Part shown: piece after piece, positions 11,938-21,226 of the stretch
Numbering within the stretch: the first letter of the stretch is position 1
How the letters are laid out: each line of letters begins with the position of its first letter
Origin: Yersinia similis
Lineage (GTDB): Bacteria; Pseudomonadota; Gammaproteobacteria; Enterobacterales; Enterobacteriaceae
NCBI RefSeq assembly: GCF_001053095.1
Contig: NZ_CGBP01000017.1
Span: 1 to 64,000, forward strand
Length of the DNA: 64,000 bases
Reading direction: 5' to 3'
Translations under genes and position numbers: made by a program
Notes under the pieces: model-generated
What the model saw: the letters and a program-made list of their open reading frames with translations, nothing else
Databases searched by the model: none
Told to the model about the DNA's origin: nothing

Positions 11938-11965
11938 ATTATACGCCTATTTTTTGAACAGTCAA
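11938..11965 (-). promoter_or_regulatory. Sigma-70 promoter of ypfM
   Basis: Reverse strand: -35 ttgact (11960-11965), a 16-bp spacer and a perfect -10 tataat (11938-11943). Transcription would start near 11930, giving a leader of about 20 nt before the ypfM ATG. Confidence 0.8.
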
Positions 11966-12318
11966 AATAATGAGCAAGCTAATTAGAAAAGGGATGATTT
12001 TACTGATATTGTTACATATGAAACCATAATTCTAGTTTTTCTCTTCAAAAATGGCTTAAAGACTGAAAAAATGATTCACCAGAAACCGTTAGCGCTGATG
12101 GTTTCAGTAACACCAGCGAATATTATCCCATGCTAAAGAAGTCAGCCTTAGACAGTTTCCAGTACAAAACTCACCAACGGGAAAGATGCCTAAATTCACT
12201 GAATTGCTGGGATGGGTGCTGTTTGTAACAATACCAATTAGCTTGGACCCCGTGTTCGCTCACTAATACACCATCTTTTATATTAGTGAGCCTCTATCTT
12301 GTAGGTCAATGACCATAA
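11966..12318. other. ypfM to sulfatase-maturase intergenic region
   Basis: About 350 bp without an intact gene. It contains a hairpin at 12258-12291. A reverse-strand open stretch around 12100-12200 encodes nothing I recognise and is interrupted by stops. Confidence 0.55.
12258..12291. terminator. Hairpin after the sulfatase maturase gene
   Basis: An 11-bp perfect stem (gctcactaata / tattagtgagc) with a 12-nt loop, about 28 bp past the stop codon of the reverse-strand maturase gene. There is no clear T run, so it may be a weak terminator or an mRNA-stabilising hairpin. Confidence 0.5.
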
Positions 12319-13494
12319 TTAATGCTGCTGTTGTGATTTTATTCCACATTCAATGTCATCGACGATACTCATGATCTTATTCAATGGAATACCATTTTTT
12401 TCTAATTCAGCCAGCGCATTCATATAAGGCACCATAATCGAGAAGAGTATTTTATACCCTGCGCAAAAATAGGATTTCATCCCATCGCTGTCCTGATCAA
12501 TCCTATGTTTTGGGCAACCGCCATAGCAAATGGTTTTATACATACACTTACGGCATGACTCAGATAGCACCTCTTTTTGCGCGGATAATTTATCGCTCGC
12601 CAACGAATCCAATTTATCGTGATAAATATTGCCTATTTTATACTCAGGGTAGACAAAGTGATCACATTCATAAATGTCACCATTGGACTCCATCACAAAA
12701 TTATTTTTGCACGATTTTTGGAAAACACAGCTCGTGTGCCCATTGCCAATAAATCGGCTGACAAAAGACTCAAACTGGCGAATAAAGAGAGTTCCTACAT
12801 CATGGCGAACCCATTCTTTGAAGACCTCCGCCATGAAATGGCCATAATCAACCGCAGGGACAGTGAACTCAATAAGTTCAAACGTGCTTTTTTGATTTGA
12901 AAAATCAATATTAGGCTCGGTTGTTTCCAACAGTTCAATAAATTGGATATGTTTAGCACCGATAGATTTTAACGTTCGATAAACTTCAAGGGGGTATTTT
13001 ACATTGATACGATTTATCACGGTTAATGTATTAAATTCTACCTGATATTTTTTGAGTTGCTCAATACCTGCCATCACTTTATCAAACGATCCTTTGCCTG
13101 AGCGAGTCACACGGTAGCGATCGTGTAACTCTTTAGGGCCATCGATAGACACACCGACTAAAAAATGATTTTCTCTTAGAAAGAGGCACCATGCATCATC
13201 TAATAAAATACCGTTAGTTTGCAAAGCGTTGTGTATTTTTTTAGTCCCTTTATAGCGGTTCTGATACTGTATCGCTTTCCCAAAGAAATCCAGCCCAGCC
13301 ATGGTAGGCTCACCCCCTTGCCAAGTAAAATACACATCATGCCCCGATACACTGATATATCGCTCGATAAATGTTTCAAGGGTTTCTTCAGTCATCCAAC
13401 CTTTGTGCTGAAAAATGTTTTCTTTACTGAGATAAAAGCAGTAATCACACTTTAAATTACACTGGTAGCTGGTTGGTTTAGCCGTGATATGCAT
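12319..13494 (-). CDS. Anaerobic sulfatase-maturating enzyme (radical SAM, SPASM)
   Basis: Cytosolic radical S-adenosylmethionine enzyme that oxidises a Ser or Cys of a sulfatase to formylglycine without oxygen. The radical SAM motif CNLKCDYC (Cx3Cx2C) lies near the N-terminus. A WQGGEPT motif follows, and C-terminal SPASM-type cysteines are visible ([34 protein letters not shown]) for auxiliary 4Fe-4S clusters. The ATG at 13494 (391 residues) has GAGG six bases upstream and fits better than the ATG at 13506. It lies 57 bp after the sulfatase gene on the same strand, so the two form an enzyme/substrate operon like atsBA of Klebsiella. Confidence 0.93.
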   Translation of the reverse strand: MHITAKPTSYQCNLKCDYCFYLSKENIFQHKGWMTEETLETFIERYISVSGHDVYFTWQGGEPTMAGLDFFGKAIQYQNRYKGTKKIHNALQTNGILLDDAWCLFLRENHFLVGVSIDGPKELHDRYRVTRSGKGSFDKVMAGIEQLKKYQVEFNTLTVINRINVKYPLEVYRTLKSIGAKHIQFIELLETTEPNIDFSNQKSTFELIEFTVPAVDYGHFMAEVFKEWVRHDVGTLFIRQFESFVSRFIGNGHTSCVFQKSCKNNFVMESNGDIYECDHFVYPEYKIGNIYHDKLDSLASDKLSAQKEVLSESCRKCMYKTICYGGCPKHRIDQDSDGMKSYFCAGYKILFSIMVPYMNALAELEKNGIPLNKIMSIVDDIECGIKSQQQH

Positions 13495-13551
13495 AGTTTT
13501 CCTCATGGAGATAGACAGACGGCAAGAAAAAATACTTGCCGCCTTTGGGGC

Positions 13552-15225
13552 TTAATTCATGCCAAGTGATTGCTTAATTTTATTAAATTTATCCTGATTA
13601 ACTTCACTAACAGGAGATTGACTCTGATTAATGAAATTCCTCATCTCGGCTTGCATCACCTTAACAACATCAGGATGGGTACTTGCAAGGTCTTGTTTTT
13701 GATTTAAATCACTCAGTTTATACAGATTTAACTTATTGCCTTCATAGGTATAGGTTAAAGAGTAGTCATTACTGCGGATGGTATAAGAGAATTGACTAAG
13801 ATCTTCGGTATTTGGGTTTTTAGGATATTCATTGGACTCATTACGCACAAATTTATGGTAACCATCCCAGAATGGAATATTCTCTTCATCGAACCAATGG
13901 GTATAGGATGTCACCCAGGTAAGATATTTATGAGGTTCAGCTTTGCTTTTCCCCGTCAAATAAGGAAGCAGTGAGACGCCATCTAAATTATTTGGAGCAT
14001 CAATCTCAGCGGCTTCAAGCGCTGTAGGCATGAAATCCATTGCAGAGATCAACTTGTCATAATTTCCTGTTTGCAATTTCCCCTTCCACCAAATAAACAT
14101 TGGAGTATGGGTTCCGCCAGGAAATGTTTGGCTTTTATACCCTTTCTGATTACCGTTCAACGGTAATGGCCCATCGATAACGGCACCGTTATCAGAGGTA
14201 AACATAATTATCGTATTGTCATATTGACCATTCTTTTTAAGCTGCTCAAGAAGCCGTTTTACGCCCTGGTCAACAGAATAGACAGAGGCATAGAAGTTAT
14301 CAGCGGTTTGGCTGCCTGTATTAAAGTGTTTCTGATATTCATCCGGCGCTGGATTATCATTAGGTAAATGGGGAGCACTGTAAGCCAAATACATCATGAA
14401 TGGCTCATCTAAGGATTTAGCTCTATTGGCAACACCGATAGCCTCATCGGTAAGTTGATCACTGATATAACCTTTGGCTTTCACCCGCTCTTTATTATGG
14501 AAAAGAGACGGGGAATTATAATAAGCCGTTCCCGCGGCATGGTAACCCATAAAATACTGGAAGCCTCGGTTTTGAGGCTGCCATTCATCGGCTGAGTAAG
14601 TTGTAAAGTTATCGTGGTAATCGCGCGTTTGCTCCGCTTCAGGAACAGGAACATTACTGATTTTTGAAAGATGCCACTTTCCAATTGCCGCCGTGTAATA
14701 GCCATTGTTTTGCAATAACTCAGGCAGGAATGTCTCTTCTAATGAGATCCCATTCTGAGCATCGGTATTGGAATAAACACCAAACCTTGCAGGGGACCGA
14801 CCCGTCATAATGGCCGCCCGCGAAGGCCCTGATACGCCATGAGCAACGTAGCCATTCGTCAGACGAACCCCTTCATCCATCAACGAGAGTAATGTTGGCG
14901 TGGACTTTTTGGCGGCTTCAATGGCTTTATCAATGCCTATTTTGTAGGTATCAACAACGTCCCGATCTTCCATCGACTTAGGGTCAAAGGAGGTCTTATC
15001 AAAAGGGAGTTGCCCATAACCTAAGTCATCCATGGTTAATACAATAATATTTGGCTTATTCTTCGTGCTGTATTCTTTTGGCGTAAAATCAGCGAAAGCA
15101 ACATTGGTGTTTGTTGCTTTGAGTTTGACATCATCAGCATATGCGGGGCCACCCATGACGCCCGCAGCTAAGATGACCGCTATCGAAGCACTAATAATGC
15201 TCCTGTTAACCTTTAAATTCATCAT
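13552..15225 (-). CDS. Serine-type periplasmic sulfatase (arylsulfatase family)
   Basis: Secreted sulfatase of the alkaline-phosphatase superfamily, 557 residues from the ATG at 15225; an upstream TTG at 15252 is unlikely. The N-terminal signal peptide ends near AYA-D (about residue 31). The metal-binding DDLGYG motif follows at about residues 66-71. The formylglycine site is VSGPSRAAIMTGR, with Ser near residue 132 in the position that is Cys in Cys-type enzymes (S-x-P-S-R). A Ser site requires an anaerobic radical-SAM maturase, and that gene is next door. The presumed role is release of sulfate from sulfated organic compounds (possibly host glycans); the substrate cannot be read from the sequence. 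Confidence 0.92.
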   Translation of the reverse strand: MMNLKVNRSIISASIAVILAAGVMGGPAYADDVKLKATNTNVAFADFTPKEYSTKNKPNIIVLTMDDLGYGQLPFDKTSFDPKSMEDRDVVDTYKIGIDKAIEAAKKSTPTLLSLMDEGVRLTNGYVAHGVSGPSRAAIMTGRSPARFGVYSNTDAQNGISLEETFLPELLQNNGYYTAAIGKWHLSKISNVPVPEAEQTRDYHDNFTTYSADEWQPQNRGFQYFMGYHAAGTAYYNSPSLFHNKERVKAKGYISDQLTDEAIGVANRAKSLDEPFMMYLAYSAPHLPNDNPAPDEYQKHFNTGSQTADNFYASVYSVDQGVKRLLEQLKKNGQYDNTIIMFTSDNGAVIDGPLPLNGNQKGYKSQTFPGGTHTPMFIWWKGKLQTGNYDKLISAMDFMPTALEAAEIDAPNNLDGVSLLPYLTGKSKAEPHKYLTWVTSYTHWFDEENIPFWDGYHKFVRNESNEYPKNPNTEDLSQFSYTIRSNDYSLTYTYEGNKLNLYKLSDLNQKQDLASTHPDVVKVMQAEMRNFINQSQSPVSEVNQDKFNKIKQSLGMN

Positions 15226-15693
15226 TTTTAGTTCTCTACTGGTTATCGTCAAATTGATATTTTACGGCTAAAAATAAGGATTAATGTGATCGGCCTGGTG
15301 GATTAAAAAGATATGAATATTGCAAAGAATACAACTTTAAATATCGTTAAATATAGATTTCAGGAACTAAATATAGATATAAATTAAATCGCTACAATTA
15401 CCGGAACAAAAAAAACCAAATCAGGAAGATAATTCTCTTAAAGAATTATTAAAGCCACTGAAAAAACACAATGATGCGATATTAAACGGTGAGAATAAGC
15501 AAGATGAGTGCGCCAGAAAGGGGCAACAATGAAAAACGGTGGCAGCTAGCTTATGGTGTATAGAAATTGAGTCAGTCATTTGTAACGGGTATACCGCTTG
15601 CCAGAGCGTTGGCAAACGGTATCCAGATGCGATAAATTCTTCCCCTGTACGATAAAACAGATCGGCCAATAACCTCAGGCATATTCTATGCCT
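15226..15693. other. Region upstream of the sulfatase, no gene seen
   Basis: AT-rich DNA that probably holds the sulfatase promoter near 15240-15420. A short stretch at 15485-15525 (acggtgagaataagcaagat) resembles part of the nearby palindromic element and may be a decayed copy. No credible coding sequence. Confidence 0.5.
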
Positions 15694-15858
15694 CAGACTG
15701 CTGACAAACCCCGATGACTCACTCTTGAACGGTGAGGATAGGCAGAAGAGTAAAGAGTCCGCGCCAAGGATGGCGCGGCTCGAGCCTACATGGATGTATT
15801 TACGGCGTCTTTACGATCTGCCTGTTCTCTCCGTCGCGGGCACTTTGTCAATAACCTC
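15694..15858. repeat. 165-bp palindromic miniature element (YPAL-like), copy 1
   Basis: It begins cagactgctgacaaacc and ends ctttgtcaataacctc. The same 165-bp element lies in inverted orientation at 44223-44387 with only scattered differences. Both ends share the inverted tgacaaa. It is flanked by an identical 17-bp sequence (aggcatattctatgcct; 15677-15693 and 15859-15875), extended to 27 bp by the element's own end. It sits in the terminator hairpin downstream of the ABC ATPase gene. Size, palindromy and distribution fit the YPAL class of Yersinia miniature elements. Confidence 0.75.
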
Positions 15859-15884
15859 AGGCATATTCTATGCCTGAGGTTTTT
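15859..15884 (-). terminator. Hairpin at the end of the ABC-transporter operon
   Basis: acctcaggcat / atgcctgaggt stem with a short loop next to the stop codon of the ATPase gene. On the reverse strand the usual T run is replaced by ttattgac, the end of the palindromic element, so terminator strength may be altered. Confidence 0.55.
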
Positions 15885-16953
15885 ATAGCTTAGGAAAAAT
15901 CCACAGATGTTCAGTCGGTAAAGAGAGATGACAGGACTCTTTACCACGAACCTCAGGACCATAAGCACGGATCACAAAATCGTCAGCGACGGTACGGAAC
16001 AGATACTCCCAGCGGTCCCCCAGATACATACTGGTCAGCAGAGGTAATTCAAGCTGATTGCCATCCAGGTTATCCCCTAAACGAACACGCTCCACACGGA
16101 TAACCGCCGTTCCTTCTTGACCCGCGGTAACGCCCTCCCCCGCCCATCCCCACAACCCCCAATCTTTACCTTCTATACGCGCCTTACCATCACGGACGTC
16201 GATAATCTTGCCATGTAAGCGGTTGTTACTGCCCATAAACTCGGCGGTGAACAACGTTGATGGCGAGCCGTACATTTCCTGCGGCGTCCCCTGCTGTTCA
16301 ATTTTACCGTTATTCAGCAATAAGATACGGTCGGAGATTGCCATAGCTTCGTTTTGATCGTGGGTTACCATCAGCGCTGACAAACCGAGTTTCATGATCA
16401 GTTCGCGTAGAAATACCCGCGCTTCTTCGCGTAATTTGGCGTCCAGATTCGATAAAGGTTCATCCAAGAGAATAACCGGCGGGTTATAGACCAACGCACG
16501 GCCAATAGCGACCCGTTGTTGCTGCCCTCCCGAAAGTTGATGGGGGTGGCGATTGCCAAGCGCCCCCAGACCAAGCTGATCGAGCACTGCTTGTACGCGC
16601 TGGCTGATTTCCGACGTTGAGATTTTGCGTAATTTCAGTGGATAGGCAACGTTCTCAGATACCGTTTTATGTGGCCACAAAGCATAAGACTGAAATACTA
16701 AGCCAAGATTGCGCTCTTCGGCGGGTATTTCACTACGGGATGAGCCATCATAAACCGTCTTTTCACCAATAATAATGCGGCCCTGGCTTGGTTTCTCCAA
16801 CCCGGCAACCGCGCGCAGTAAGGTGGTTTTACCGCTCCCCGATGGCCCGAGCAGCGAGACCACTTCGCCCCGTTTTAATTCCATGGATACCCCTTTCAAT
16901 ACGGGATTGTCACCATAGGTTAAATGCAGGTTATCTACCGATAATTCAATCAT
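15883..16953 (-). CDS. ABC transporter ATP-binding protein (AfuC/FbpC type)
   Basis: Cytosolic ATPase of 356 residues for the adjacent permease. Walker A GPSGSGKTT, Q-loop VFQSYALWPHKT, signature LSGGQQQR and Walker B VILLDEPLSNLDAK are all intact, and a C-terminal TOBE-like regulatory domain follows from about residue 235. The ATG at 16953 overlaps the permease stop by eight bases; the longer form would need TTG. Family members import ferric iron (FbpC), hexose phosphates (AfuC) or related organophosphates. Confidence 0.9.
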   Translation of the reverse strand: MIELSVDNLHLTYGDNPVLKGVSMELKRGEVVSLLGPSGSGKTTLLRAVAGLEKPSQGRIIIGEKTVYDGSSRSEIPAEERNLGLVFQSYALWPHKTVSENVAYPLKLRKISTSEISQRVQAVLDQLGLGALGNRHPHQLSGGQQQRVAIGRALVYNPPVILLDEPLSNLDAKLREEARVFLRELIMKLGLSALMVTHDQNEAMAISDRILLLNNGKIEQQGTPQEMYGSPSTLFTAEFMGSNNRLHGKIIDVRDGKARIEGKDWGLWGWAGEGVTAGQEGTAVIRVERVRLGDNLDGNQLELPLLTSMYLGDRWEYLFRTVADDFVIRAYGPEVRGKESCHLSLPTEHLWIFPKL

Positions 16954-18715
16954 GTAATTTGACTCCAAAACGTAGTGCGATACCGAGGCCTAACACCACC
17001 AGAAGGATATTGATAAAGGAGAGTGCGGCGACGATATCAATGGCACCCGCCGCCCACAGCGAGACCAGCATCGAACCTATGGTTTCCGTACCCGGTGAAA
17101 GGAGATAAACACCGGTGGAATATTCACGCTCAAAAATCAAGAACATCAGCAACCATGAACCAATCAGGCCATAGCGGGATAACGGAATGGTGACATGACG
17201 GGTAACCTGACCACGGCTGGCACCAGTACTACGCGCGGCTTCTTCCAGTTCAGGCCCAACCTGCAACAGGGTCGAGGAAATCAACCGCAACCCGTACGCC
17301 ATCCACACCACGGTATACGCCAGCCAGACACTGAAGATGGTGCTGCGCAAAGAGCGTAGCCATACCACCAGATTATCCTGTAACCATTCGGTCATGGGTA
17401 ATGCCGCTAGCCAGCCCTCTTTCAGGGAGTTATCCAACCACATAGGCAAGAACAGGAAGACCCAAAGAAACGCCAGCCCCGCGAGCAAACCCGGTACGGC
17501 ACGCGGTACCAATACGCTGTAGTCGAGGAAGCGAGTCACACCATCGGGCTTGCGGTGCATCGCGATACCGATAAACAGATAACAGATAACAGCCAACGCT
17601 CCGCCGAACACCCCAATAGCCATCGAGTTGACGATAGCCCGCAGTAGATTCGGCTGTTGCCAAATGGTATAGAACGTACTGAGGGACAGTTCATCCCAAA
17701 GGGACACCCCAACCCCCCAGTTAGATACAAAGGCGCGCAGCACGACACCCACCAGCGGTACGCCAATCGTCACCGTCAACCAAAATGCCACCACCGCACC
17801 GGCAACCCAACGCCATTTACCCAGTGGCAAGGCCCGTGCCTGTGAGGCTTTGCCTTTGACCGTAACGAAACGGTGGGCAGTTCGCATCAGTAAGCGTTGC
17901 AACATCACAAGCGGAATAGTGATGCAGATGAGCACCACAGCAACCGCAGCCATCAAATGATAAGACGGCGTACCCAGCTTATTGGTCAATTGGTAGAGAT
18001 AGGTCGCCAGCACCAGGTTCCCTTCTGGATCACCCAGTACCAACATTAACCCAAATACTTCCAGACCAAGGAAGAACAGCAACACGGTGGCATAGAGGAT
18101 CGACGGACGCACCATTGGCAAACTGACCGCACTCATCACCTGTAAAGGCGAAGCCCCTGCCGTACGTGCAGCCTCTTCAACATCAGAGCCGACACTGCGT
18201 AGTGCCGATGAAATATAGAGATAGGCATGAGGAACATGGGTCAGGCCCGCAATCACCACGATGCTAGACATGGCGTAAATATTCCAAGGTACAAAGCCCA
18301 GTAAGGATTCTGCCCACAAAGAGAAGAAGCCTACTGGCCCTGCCGCCACCACATAACCAAAGCCCAAGACCATGGGCGAGACAAAGATAGGCACCAGAAT
18401 CAACGGTTCGATTATCCGCCGGCCAGGTAAGTCAGTCCTTATCATCAGAAAGGCCAGGATCCCCCCAAGCGGAATCGCGATCACCACCAGCCCTGTCGCC
18501 AAAATAAAACCACTTTTCAGCGCCTTGTAAAAATCGGGATCAGCAAAAATAAATCTGAAGGCATCAAGGCTGAATACCTTTGAAGGGGAGAAAAAAGGAG
18601 CAGACAGGAAGCTTTGAATGATAATAAATGATATCGGTATGTAAATAACCAATGCGGTTATCAACACAACTAAGCCGCGCGGCAAGCTCTGCCATTTTCT
18701 GCGCAATGCTTTCAT
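16946..18715 (-). CDS. ABC transporter permease, fused double domain (AfuB/FbpB type)
   Basis: Inner-membrane permease of 589 residues made of two tandem binding-protein-dependent transport domains, as in AfuB/FbpB. Each half carries the EAA loop that contacts the ATPase (EEAARTAGASPLQVMSAVSLP near residue 180 and EEAARSTGASRGQVTRHVTIP near residue 490). About twelve hydrophobic helices are present. Start ATG at 18715 with AGGG seven bases upstream. Second gene of the three-gene operon, 94 bp after the binding-protein gene. Confidence 0.9.
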   Translation of the reverse strand: MKALRRKWQSLPRGLVVLITALVIYIPISFIIIQSFLSAPFFSPSKVFSLDAFRFIFADPDFYKALKSGFILATGLVVIAIPLGGILAFLMIRTDLPGRRIIEPLILVPIFVSPMVLGFGYVVAAGPVGFFSLWAESLLGFVPWNIYAMSSIVVIAGLTHVPHAYLYISSALRSVGSDVEEAARTAGASPLQVMSAVSLPMVRPSILYATVLLFFLGLEVFGLMLVLGDPEGNLVLATYLYQLTNKLGTPSYHLMAAVAVVLICITIPLVMLQRLLMRTAHRFVTVKGKASQARALPLGKWRWVAGAVVAFWLTVTIGVPLVGVVLRAFVSNWGVGVSLWDELSLSTFYTIWQQPNLLRAIVNSMAIGVFGGALAVICYLFIGIAMHRKPDGVTRFLDYSVLVPRAVPGLLAGLAFLWVFLFLPMWLDNSLKEGWLAALPMTEWLQDNLVVWLRSLRSTIFSVWLAYTVVWMAYGLRLISSTLLQVGPELEEAARSTGASRGQVTRHVTIPLSRYGLIGSWLLMFLIFEREYSTGVYLLSPGTETIGSMLVSLWAAGAIDIVAALSFINILLVVLGLGIALRFGVKLHD

Positions 18716-18809
18716 AGTGAGCCCTGTTGGTTAAAGATCCATGTATGATCAAGCCGATAAAACCAAGGATTGCGCGTGCCCATAAGGCAAGCGCCCCCAG
18801 ATAAAGCCA

Positions 18810-19898
18810 CTATTTTGCTGCTGCAGTACGCCATTGTTTGATGTAGTCCAGACGTTTAGCCTGTTCCATATATTCCAGTAGGCTCTCATCAACCGGGATG
18901 GGTCTCAGCGCGCCGCCCAGTTTTTTGGTCAGACCATCAATATCGTTGCTACCGTCAATATCGTTGCGGATGGAAGGAATATCTGATTGATTGGCCAGAA
19001 TGTTTTGGCCTTTTTCTGATAGAAGATAGTCAACCCACAGCTTGGCTGCATTTGGGTGGGGAGCCTTTTGGCTGATAAAGGTCACCCGTGATAGCACCAG
19101 TGTGTAGTCCTTCGGGTAGGCTATTCCAAGAGAAGGGTCCGTTTTGGCACGGGTTTCAGCATAAGAACCGAGGATGTTAAAACCAATCAGATTTTCACCG
19201 GATGACACCCGTTCCATCATCGTACCGGTGGAGGATTGCACGGTCAGGCCACCTTTCGCGATATCAGCCAATGTCGCAAAATAATTGGGATCAGCCTTGA
19301 AGTCCTGTACCGACAACATGAACCCTAAGCCTGATTTTTCAATATCATAGGTTGTAACTTTCCTTTTGAATTTATCAGGCTGGCTAACGATGAGTTTTGC
19401 CAGTGCGGTGTGGGTATCAGGAACCTCGGTCGGGAGTATCAGGCGTTTGTTATAAATAAAGACCACAGGTTCGTAAGTAGAGCCGTAGGCTTTGTCTTTC
19501 CATATTGCCCATTTTGGCAACGCCCCCTGCTCAGGAGAGAGGTATTCCAGCGCATAGTCGGTAGCCAATTTGAGTGCGGTATCCATGGAGGAACTCCATA
19601 CAACGTCACCACTGGTGCTCCCCGATGCCTGTTCACTGATGTAGCGGTTGTATAACTCCGTGCTGTTCATGTCGTTGTATTCAACTTTAATACCCGGATA
19701 AGCCGACTCAAACCCCTTAATCAACGGGGCTGCCGCCTTAATATCCGTTGCAGAATACACCACCACTTTGCCCTCTTTTTTTGCACCATCTACAATCTTC
19801 TGATAATCGGCAGGGTAATAGCTTGGGAGTTGAGCGAATGCAGGAAGAGTGGTTAATGCTGCCATCGCGAACATAAATACTTTAATTTTCCTTAACAT
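18810..19898 (-). CDS. Periplasmic substrate-binding protein of ABC importer
   Basis: Periplasmic binding protein of about 362 residues with signal peptide (KIKVFMFAMAALTTLPAFA) and a family-typical type-2 fold sequence (KKEGKVVVYSATD, PGIKVEYNDM, GDVVWSSSMD). The ATG at 19898 with AGAGG upstream is preferred over the one at 19919. FbpA iron binders usually coordinate Fe3+ with a pair of neighbouring tyrosines in the C-lobe; the matching region here (GENLIGFNILGSYAETRAK) has no such pair, and no Fur box is seen upstream. The ligand may therefore be a phosphorylated sugar or another anion, as for AfuA, but this is an inference. Confidence 0.85.
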   Translation of the reverse strand: MLRKIKVFMFAMAALTTLPAFAQLPSYYPADYQKIVDGAKKEGKVVVYSATDIKAAAPLIKGFESAYPGIKVEYNDMNSTELYNRYISEQASGSTSGDVVWSSSMDTALKLATDYALEYLSPEQGALPKWAIWKDKAYGSTYEPVVFIYNKRLILPTEVPDTHTALAKLIVSQPDKFKRKVTTYDIEKSGLGFMLSVQDFKADPNYFATLADIAKGGLTVQSSTGTMMERVSSGENLIGFNILGSYAETRAKTDPSLGIAYPKDYTLVLSRVTFISQKAPHPNAAKLWVDYLLSEKGQNILANQSDIPSIRNDIDGSNDIDGLTKKLGGALRPIPVDESLLEYMEQAKRLDYIKQWRTAAAK

Positions 19899-19933
19899 AC
19901 TGTTAACCTCTTGCTTCATTTATGAAACGAAAA

Positions 19934-19950
19934 ATTAACATATAGTTAAT
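19934..19950. promoter_or_regulatory. Inverted repeat upstream of the binding-protein gene
   Basis: A perfect six-base inverted repeat attaac-atata-gttaat, 36 bp before the start of the binding-protein gene. It could be an operator; no regulator family can be named from it. Confidence 0.35.
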
Positions 19951-20193
19951 ATCAGTTCCTACGCAACGAAGTTAATTCTTTGTCTTCTTGTTTTGTGATG
20001 TCGCTCGTTATTTAAACTTTTCTATCCTGGTTCCCCCTCATTAAAATCCTCTGGAAAGGTTAGCTTATGGTGTAAAACGACACTATTTGTAAACTATCCC
20101 CCCAGCTCAACTTGCCAGTGAAACATTTCCGGAGTAGCGTGCTCCTTATCTAAAGCAGCAAACAGTTTGCTGATAAGCCACGGTGTGAAATGC

Positions 20194-20667
20194 ATGAAAC
20201 ACTCCATCAACTCGCTAAAAGAGCTTGGCCGCTATGGCGATGCGCTGGTAATGGCACAAGATTTACTCAGCCGTTCGCCAGATAACGCCAGCTTGCTCTA
20301 TAAAATTGCCTCACTTTATGATGTGCAAGGGTTGGAGTTGCAGGCAATTCCCTTTTATCGCGCCGCTATCGAACATAATCTGGTGGGTAAAGAATTACAG
20401 GCTGCCTATTTGGGGCTAGGCAGCACCTACCGCACACTTGGGTTGTATCAGGCAGCGTTAGAGACATTTGACCGCGCTCTGGCCCGTTTCCCGCAAGCAA
20501 AAGAGATAACGTTGTTCCGAGTCATGACGCTGTACAACCTCAGCGAAACCAAAGAGGCCGTCAGTACGTTATTGACATTACTGGCTGACACATCACATCA
20601 TCAGGACACCAGCCTCTATCAGAAAGCTATCCGGCAATATGCCGCCGATCTCGATCGCATTGACTAA
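20194..20667 (+). CDS. Tetratricopeptide-repeat protein
   Basis: About 157 residues with three to four TPR-like helical pairs: GRYGDALVMAQDLLSRSPDNASLLYKIASLYD, then LQAIPFYRAAIEHN, then AYLGLGSTYRTLGLYQAALETFDRALARFP. There is no signal peptide or membrane segment, so it is probably a cytosolic scaffold. The start is uncertain: ATG 20194 and GTG 20185 both lack a clear Shine-Dalgarno. It is divergent from the ABC importer and lies upstream of yffB. No specific partner can be deduced. Confidence 0.8.
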   Translation: MKHSINSLKELGRYGDALVMAQDLLSRSPDNASLLYKIASLYDVQGLELQAIPFYRAAIEHNLVGKELQAAYLGLGSTYRTLGLYQAALETFDRALARFPQAKEITLFRVMTLYNLSETKEAVSTLLTLLADTSHHQDTSLYQKAIRQYAADLDRID

Positions 20668-20826
20668 ATCCTCAGGCCGCCTCTATTTATCTCTGTGCTA
20701 AACCGCCCACTGTCATCTGGATTCAAACACGCTTTTCCCGCATTATGGGCTAATCGCTCCCTTGGGGCTGGCCTTCGCATGAGTGGCTGGCCTGATTCTC
20801 TATTTTAACCGAGGTACTATTTTTCC

Positions 20827-21225
20827 ATGTCAGACCGCCCTGTAACGCCCGCATTGCGCCTTTATGGCATCAAAAATTGTGACACCATAAAAAAGGTCCG
20901 CCGCTGGTTGGAAGAACAAGGCATTGCCTATCAGTTCCACGATTACCGGGCTGATGGCCTCAGTGACGAATGCCTACAGGGCTTTATCGATACACTGGGT
21001 TGGGAGCCGTTGCTGAATACCCGTGGAACCACCTGGCGTAAGCTGCCCCCTGAGCAACGCGATGCAATAACCGATGCCCAAAGAGCCAAGGCCCTGATGC
21101 TAGCGCAGCCTGCCATAATCAAGCGGCCACTGCTGGAAGGCCCGAATGGTGAGATGCTGCTAGGCTTCAAAATTGAAAGCTATCAACAATTTATTCATAA
21201 CCAACCCGCTACTGAGGTGCAATAA
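20827..21225 (+). CDS. yffB: YffB, ArsC/Spx-family thioredoxin-fold protein
   Basis: A 132-residue ArsC-family protein. The N-terminal motif [20 protein letters not shown] keeps one cysteine at the arsenate-reductase position, and [10 protein letters not shown] and IIKRPLLEG follow as in E. coli YffB (118 aa); the extra N-terminal residues come before RLYGIKNC. Related proteins act as glutathione-linked reductases, but the substrate of YffB is not established. It ends one base before dapE and is surely cotranscribed, the same arrangement as in E. coli. Confidence 0.93.
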   Translation: MSDRPVTPALRLYGIKNCDTIKKVRRWLEEQGIAYQFHDYRADGLSDECLQGFIDTLGWEPLLNTRGTTWRKLPPEQRDAITDAQRAKALMLAQPAIIKRPLLEGPNGEMLLGFKIESYQQFIHNQPATEVQ

Positions 21226-21226
21226 C

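Noticed and set aside
12090-12230. Reverse-strand open stretch (PVGEFCTGNCLRLTSLAWDN)
   Set aside because: It looked briefly like a gene fragment, but it is short, bounded by stops and matches no family I know.
18716-18809. GC-rich stretch between the binding-protein and permease genes
   Set aside because: It was considered as a REP-type or regulatory hairpin (gggggcgcttgcc...gggcacgcgc), but the pairing is too imperfect to call.
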